The notes beneath the pieces were generated by a model that saw nothing but the letters and a program-made list of their open reading frames with translations, was not told the DNA's origin and made no database searches. From Bacteroides gallinarum DSM 18171 = JCM 13658 (GTDB taxonomy: Bacteria > Bacteroidota > Bacteroidia > Bacteroidales > Bacteroidaceae), in contig NZ_KB894116.1 of assembly GCF_000374365.1 (NCBI RefSeq), positions 62,001 to 126,000 of the forward strand: a DNA stretch of 64,000 bases. The letters run 5' to 3'. This document shows positions 60,611 to 64,000 of this stretch, one piece after another (position 1 is the stretch's first letter; every line of letters starts with the position of its first letter). A program made the translations under genes and the position numbers.

Positions 60611-63349
60611 CTACCCCTTACGTTTCAAGAAATCCGTAGGACTCTCGCCGAACTGTTCCTTATAGCATTTCGTAAAATAAGAAGGCGACGAGAAACCCAC
60701 CTCATAGGCAACCTCGGCAACCGTCATATCGGAAGAAGCGAGCAAGGAAGCCGCCTTCTTCAGACGCATCTGGCGCAACAGCTCGTTGGGCGAATAGTTA
60801 GTGAGCGATTTCAGCTTACGGTAAAGCTGTACGCGGCTCATCCCCATATCATGCCCCAAATCCTCGACATTCAGTTCCGGTTCCTTCATCTTCTCGCCCA
60901 CCAGGGACTTGAAGCGGGTTACGAAATCCTTATCGAGGTCGCTGATAGGCGCCTTCTCAATGGACTGGCTGTCGCCGAAGAACTGCCTCAACTGCCGGTG
61001 GTTGGCAATAAGATTCCTGATGCGCGACAACAGCAGTTGCGAGCTGAAAGGCTTGGAAATATACGAGTCCGCACCACCGTCGTATCCTTGTATACGCTGC
61101 TCGTCGAGCGAGCAGGCGGTGAGCAACACCACCGGGATATGACACGTCTGCAACTCCCCCTTCAAGCGGCGGCAACACTCCACGCCGTCCATACCGGGCA
61201 TCATGACATCGGAAATGACGACATCCGGCACATATTTCATGGCAAGGCGGATGCCCGCCGCCCCATCCGCCGCATCCAGCACACGGTACTCCCTGGACAA
61301 CAACGCCTTTATATAATTGCGTATGTCGGCATTATCGTCGATAACGAGCACCGTAGGACAGTCCTCCTCCGCAGCACCGCCTTCCGCCGGAATCTCCGCA
61401 TCCACCAGCGTGGACGCAATCTCTTTTTCGCCGGCAGGCAAGGCAATCGCGGCAGGACGACACTGCGACACATCCTGTTTCGGGAAAATAACGGTAAAAG
61501 TAGTCCCCTTCTCGTTGCTGTGCGCCATGATATTGCCCCCGTGCATCTCTACGAAAGCCCGCACCAGCGCAAGCCCGATGCCCGTGCCCGCCTGATGCCC
61601 GCCTACCTGGTAGAAACGCTCGAAGATAGCCTCGACATCGGTGGTGGAAATATAACTGCCCGAGTTGAATACCGACAGGCGGAAATGCCGGTCTTCCGCC
61701 TCGAGGCGTACCACAATCTTCCCGTTCTCCTGCGTGTACTTCACCGCATTGGAAAGAAGGTTGAAGTAGATACGCTCCATTTTCTCCGCATCCGCCAGCA
61801 TGCGGTAATCCGCACCGGGAGCGGGTTCGAAGCTGAAAGCGATATGTTTCTTCAACAGCGCCACGCGGAACGAATCGTTCCACCCCCCGAAACTCTCCAA
61901 CAGGTCGAACGGCTCGAGATGTAGCTCCATGCGTCCGTTCTCCACCTTACGGAAGTCGAGAATCTGGTTGACAAGGCGCAGGAGGATATGCACGTTTTTC
62001 TTCATCAGCTCCAGCAACTGGTGCGACGGTTCGCTGATAGAAGGGTCGGCAAGAAGCTGCTCCACCGGGTCGGCAATCAAGGTCAGCGGCGTACGGAAGT
62101 CGTGCGACACGTTGGTAAAGAACACCAGCTTGGCATGAGTGGCCGCCTCCAACTCGCGCGACAACCGTTCCAACTGCTCCTTCTGCTGCTCCAACTGGTC
62201 TTTCTGCTGTTCCAGTTGCTCCTTCCGACGGGAAAGCTCCCGGTTCAGCCGGTTCTTGGCACGCAAGGAGAGGTAAACGGCAACCAACAGCCCCACCAGC
62301 AGCAACAACACCAGCAAACTGCCATACAAGATAACCTGCTGCGTGGCATAACGCGCCAGGTACTGGTTGATTTTCCCATTCAAGGTCTCAATCTTTTCGT
62401 CGAGCGTACTGATGTGGGCGGTCTGCATCTTCATGATAAGCGCATTGTCGCGGTCTACCACCGAAGTATTCAAGATTGTTTCGCGGGGAAAGCCGCGCCC
62501 AAGCAGAATATCCATTGCTATCTGCATTACACGGTCGCCCCCCGTAGGATAGATAAAAGTGGCATCCAGCTCGCCCGAGAGCACCTGCTCCACCCCGTAA
62601 CCTTCGCCGGGAATAGCATCCGTGCCCACGAAACGCATCTCCTTCGCCCTGTGCCGGCGCATGGCGGCTGCATAAGCGCCGGCGGCCATGCGGTCGTTCT
62701 GGGCATATACCACATCTATCTGCGGAAAGCGGCCGAGCAACGTATCCATTCTCTCCTCCGCCCGCAAGCGCAGCCATGCCCCGTCCTCCTTCGCCAGCAG
62801 GCGGATGTCCGGATAGGCGGATATGACACTCATAAACCCCTCGTGGCGGTCTATGGCGGGGGTAGAGCCTGCCAGCCCGGCTATCTCCACCACCGTACCC
62901 TTGCCACGGAGCATATTGGCTACGTACCTGCCCACCGCCTTGCCTATCTCGTAGTTGTCCGCACCCACGTAGGCGGTATATTTATCGGAAAGAATCCGGC
63001 GGTCTACCACGATAACGGGAATACCCCGGTCGTAGGCCTCTTCTACCACCGGGGTTATCGGTTCGGCTTCGTTAGGGGCGACAATTAGCAAATCCACCCC
63101 CTCACTTATAAAATGCCGGATATCCTCCGCCTGCCGTTCGTTGTCGTCCTTCACCGTGCGTATCTCCACCTCTACGCCGTCGTAGAAAAGAGCCTCGCGC
63201 AGCATCTCGCTGTTCATCTGGTGGCGCCACTCATCGTCGCTACATTGTGACACGCCGATGCGGAAACGCACTTCGCGCCGGGAACAGGAGGTCATTACGC
63301 CACCGGCCACCCACAGGCCGAGCAGCAACAGAAACAAATACCGTCTCAT
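60611..63349 (-). CDS. Hybrid two-component regulator with periplasmic sugar-binding sensor
   Basis: A 912-residue hybrid regulator. The N-terminus has a signal/lipobox-like segment (LLLLGLWVAGGVMTSC). Residues 28-305 form a LacI/ribose-binding-type periplasmic domain (RFRIGVSQCSDDEWRHQMNSEM, PVIVVDRRI, DVVYAQNDRMAAGAYAAA). A transmembrane helix lies near 335-360, then a Gln/Leu-rich coiled coil. The kinase has His in FFTNVSHDFRTPLTLIADP, the receiver has VLVIDDN and Asp in VVISDVMMPGMD, and the C-terminus is an AraC HTH. This layout matches the fructose sensor BT1754 of B. thetaiotaomicron, which controls levan use. The adjacent sugar kinase fits. The fructose ligand is inferred. Confidence 0.92.
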   Translation of the reverse strand: MRRYLFLLLLGLWVAGGVMTSCSRREVRFRIGVSQCSDDEWRHQMNSEMLREALFYDGVEVEIRTVKDDNERQAEDIRHFISEGVDLLIVAPNEAEPITPVVEEAYDRGIPVIVVDRRILSDKYTAYVGADNYEIGKAVGRYVANMLRGKGTVVEIAGLAGSTPAIDRHEGFMSVISAYPDIRLLAKEDGAWLRLRAEERMDTLLGRFPQIDVVYAQNDRMAAGAYAAAMRRHRAKEMRFVGTDAIPGEGYGVEQVLSGELDATFIYPTGGDRVMQIAMDILLGRGFPRETILNTSVVDRDNALIMKMQTAHISTLDEKIETLNGKINQYLARYATQQVILYGSLLVLLLLVGLLVAVYLSLRAKNRLNRELSRRKEQLEQQKDQLEQQKEQLERLSRELEAATHAKLVFFTNVSHDFRTPLTLIADPVEQLLADPSISEPSHQLLELMKKNVHILLRLVNQILDFRKVENGRMELHLEPFDLLESFGGWNDSFRVALLKKHIAFSFEPAPGADYRMLADAEKMERIYFNLLSNAVKYTQENGKIVVRLEAEDRHFRLSVFNSGSYISTTDVEAIFERFYQVGGHQAGTGIGLALVRAFVEMHGGNIMAHSNEKGTTFTVIFPKQDVSQCRPAAIALPAGEKEIASTLVDAEIPAEGGAAEEDCPTVLVIDDNADIRNYIKALLSREYRVLDAADGAAGIRLAMKYVPDVVISDVMMPGMDGVECCRRLKGELQTCHIPVVLLTACSLDEQRIQGYDGGADSYISKPFSSQLLLSRIRNLIANHRQLRQFFGDSQSIEKAPISDLDKDFVTRFKSLVGEKMKEPELNVEDLGHDMGMSRVQLYRKLKSLTNYSPNELLRQMRLKKAASLLASSDMTVAEVAYEVGFSSPSYFTKCYKEQFGESPTDFLKRKG

Positions 63350-63397
63350 CTTCTTTCGCTGGTTTAAGTGATTGCAGATGAGCAAAGATAAGAAAAA

Positions 63398-64000
63398 TTA
63401 TATTCTGTCTTTCAATATCTGCGGTAATTCCGGCATCGCCCCGCTCTGCGTGCACACATATGCGGATACCTCCACCGCCAGTTTATGAGCCTCCTGTACG
63501 GACTTGCCGCTGAGGACGGCGGCGGTAAAGGCGGCGGTAAACGAGTCGCCCGCCCCCACCGTATCGGCAACGGGCACGCGCGGCGTTTCCTGGAACGACA
63601 CCACGCCCGGCGTAAACACATAACTGCCGTTCGTGCCGCAAGTAAGGATAAGCATCTTCAGGTTGTACTTGGCAAGCAGAATCCAGCACTTGTCTTGCAG
63701 GTCGATGCCCGGATAGCCGAAGATACGGCTGATTGTAACCAGCTCCTCATCGTTGATTTTAAGCACATTGCAACGGCGCATGGAGTCGCAGAGTATCTCT
63801 TTCGTATAAAAGCCCTGGCGCAGGTTGATGTCGAATATCTTCAACTGCTCCGCCCCGTCACCGGGCATGGTATCGAGAAAACGGTTTATCGTAATGCGGC
63901 TGGCCTCATTGCGCTGCGCCAGCGAGCCGAAGCATACGGCGCGCGTGTTCAGCGCCAGGCGTTTCAGCTCGTCCGTAAAAGGTATATTGTCCCAGGCAAC
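63398..64000 (-). CDS. PfkB-family sugar kinase, probable fructokinase (5' end outside window)
   Basis: The last 200 residues of a ribokinase/PfkB-type kinase, continuing beyond the right edge. The second family signature is complete: DTVGAGDSFTAAFTAAVLSG, with the catalytic Asp in GAGD. LKINDEELVTISRIFG and MLILTCGTNGSYVF upstream also fit. In this family the enzyme phosphorylates fructose or a related sugar with ATP. It is transcribed toward the hybrid regulator, 48 bp away, in an arrangement like the fructan loci of Bacteroides where a fructokinase sits near the BT1754-type regulator. Substrate is inferred from this context. Confidence 0.88.
   Translation of the reverse strand, partial: VAWDNIPFTDELKRLALNTRAVCFGSLAQRNEASRITINRFLDTMPGDGAEQLKIFDINLRQGFYTKEILCDSMRRCNVLKINDEELVTISRIFGYPGIDLQDKCWILLAKYNLKMLILTCGTNGSYVFTPGVVSFQETPRVPVADTVGAGDSFTAAFTAAVLSGKSVQEAHKLAVEVSAYVCTQSGAMPELPQILKDRI

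Overview
The window looks like a gut Bacteroides chromosome carrying the right-hand part of an integrative conjugative element (ICE). Three things point to Bacteroides: many promoters with a TAnnTTTG -7 box, hybrid two-component regulators that combine a sensor kinase, receiver and AraC domain in one protein, and a familiar core gene set (large-type purL, nifJ, prfC, cstA, oadGAB, a DUF4924 protein). The species cannot be told from the sequence alone.

Positions 1 to about 22.1 kb are the ICE, read almost entirely on the minus strand. From right to left it has two tandem tyrosine recombinases, a 274-residue reading frame broken at an A7 run, two small HTH proteins, a RepA-like ATPase, and a Toprim primase. 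This order resembles the NBU1 integration/excision module (int, orf2, orf2x, orf3, prm). An AbiEi/AbiEii pair and one plus-strand gene follow. A conjugation operon comes next: a small membrane protein, two DUF4134/TraE-like proteins, TraF, a fimbrillin-like lipoprotein, the TraG/VirB4 ATPase, a winged-helix-like protein and three secreted proteins. A BRO/KilAC antirepressor, a 770-bp stretch with no convincing gene, an HTH gene and a gene cut by the window edge complete the left end. The right end of the ICE lies between the recombinase promoter (about 22.03 kb) and a chromosomal hairpin repeat that starts at 22.22 kb.

From 22.2 to 34 kb lie the Na+-pumping decarboxylase operon oadGAB, a secreted DUF7477-like protein with DnaJ-type cysteine motifs, a decayed AAA ATPase gene, a ParE/antitoxin pair, and a minus-strand cluster of prfC, rfbD, a DUF4924 gene and a LysE-family exporter. 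From 34 to 45 kb, all on the plus strand, are an LruC/DUF4842 lipoprotein, purL, a propeller-type hybrid two-component regulator and a split pair of chromate transporters. From 45 to 56 kb are two GHL10-type glycoside hydrolases, uvrA, a small barrel protein, cstA, an ATP-grasp-like protein and an AAA ATPase with an altered Walker B motif. From 56 to 64 kb are nifJ, a small membrane protein, and a hybrid regulator with a periplasmic sugar-binding sensor next to a PfkB-type sugar kinase, an arrangement like the fructan-sensing loci of Bacteroides.

The most unusual structures are as follows. Three near-identical modules about 88 bp apart between the RepA-like and primase genes each place a TATATATATG start ahead of a mini-ORF. 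A gene is split at an A7 tract. A 21-bp perfect palindrome fuses the -7 boxes of two divergent promoters upstream of uvrA. A long inverted repeat occurs three times between chromosomal genes. Several spacers are made of degenerate short repeats.
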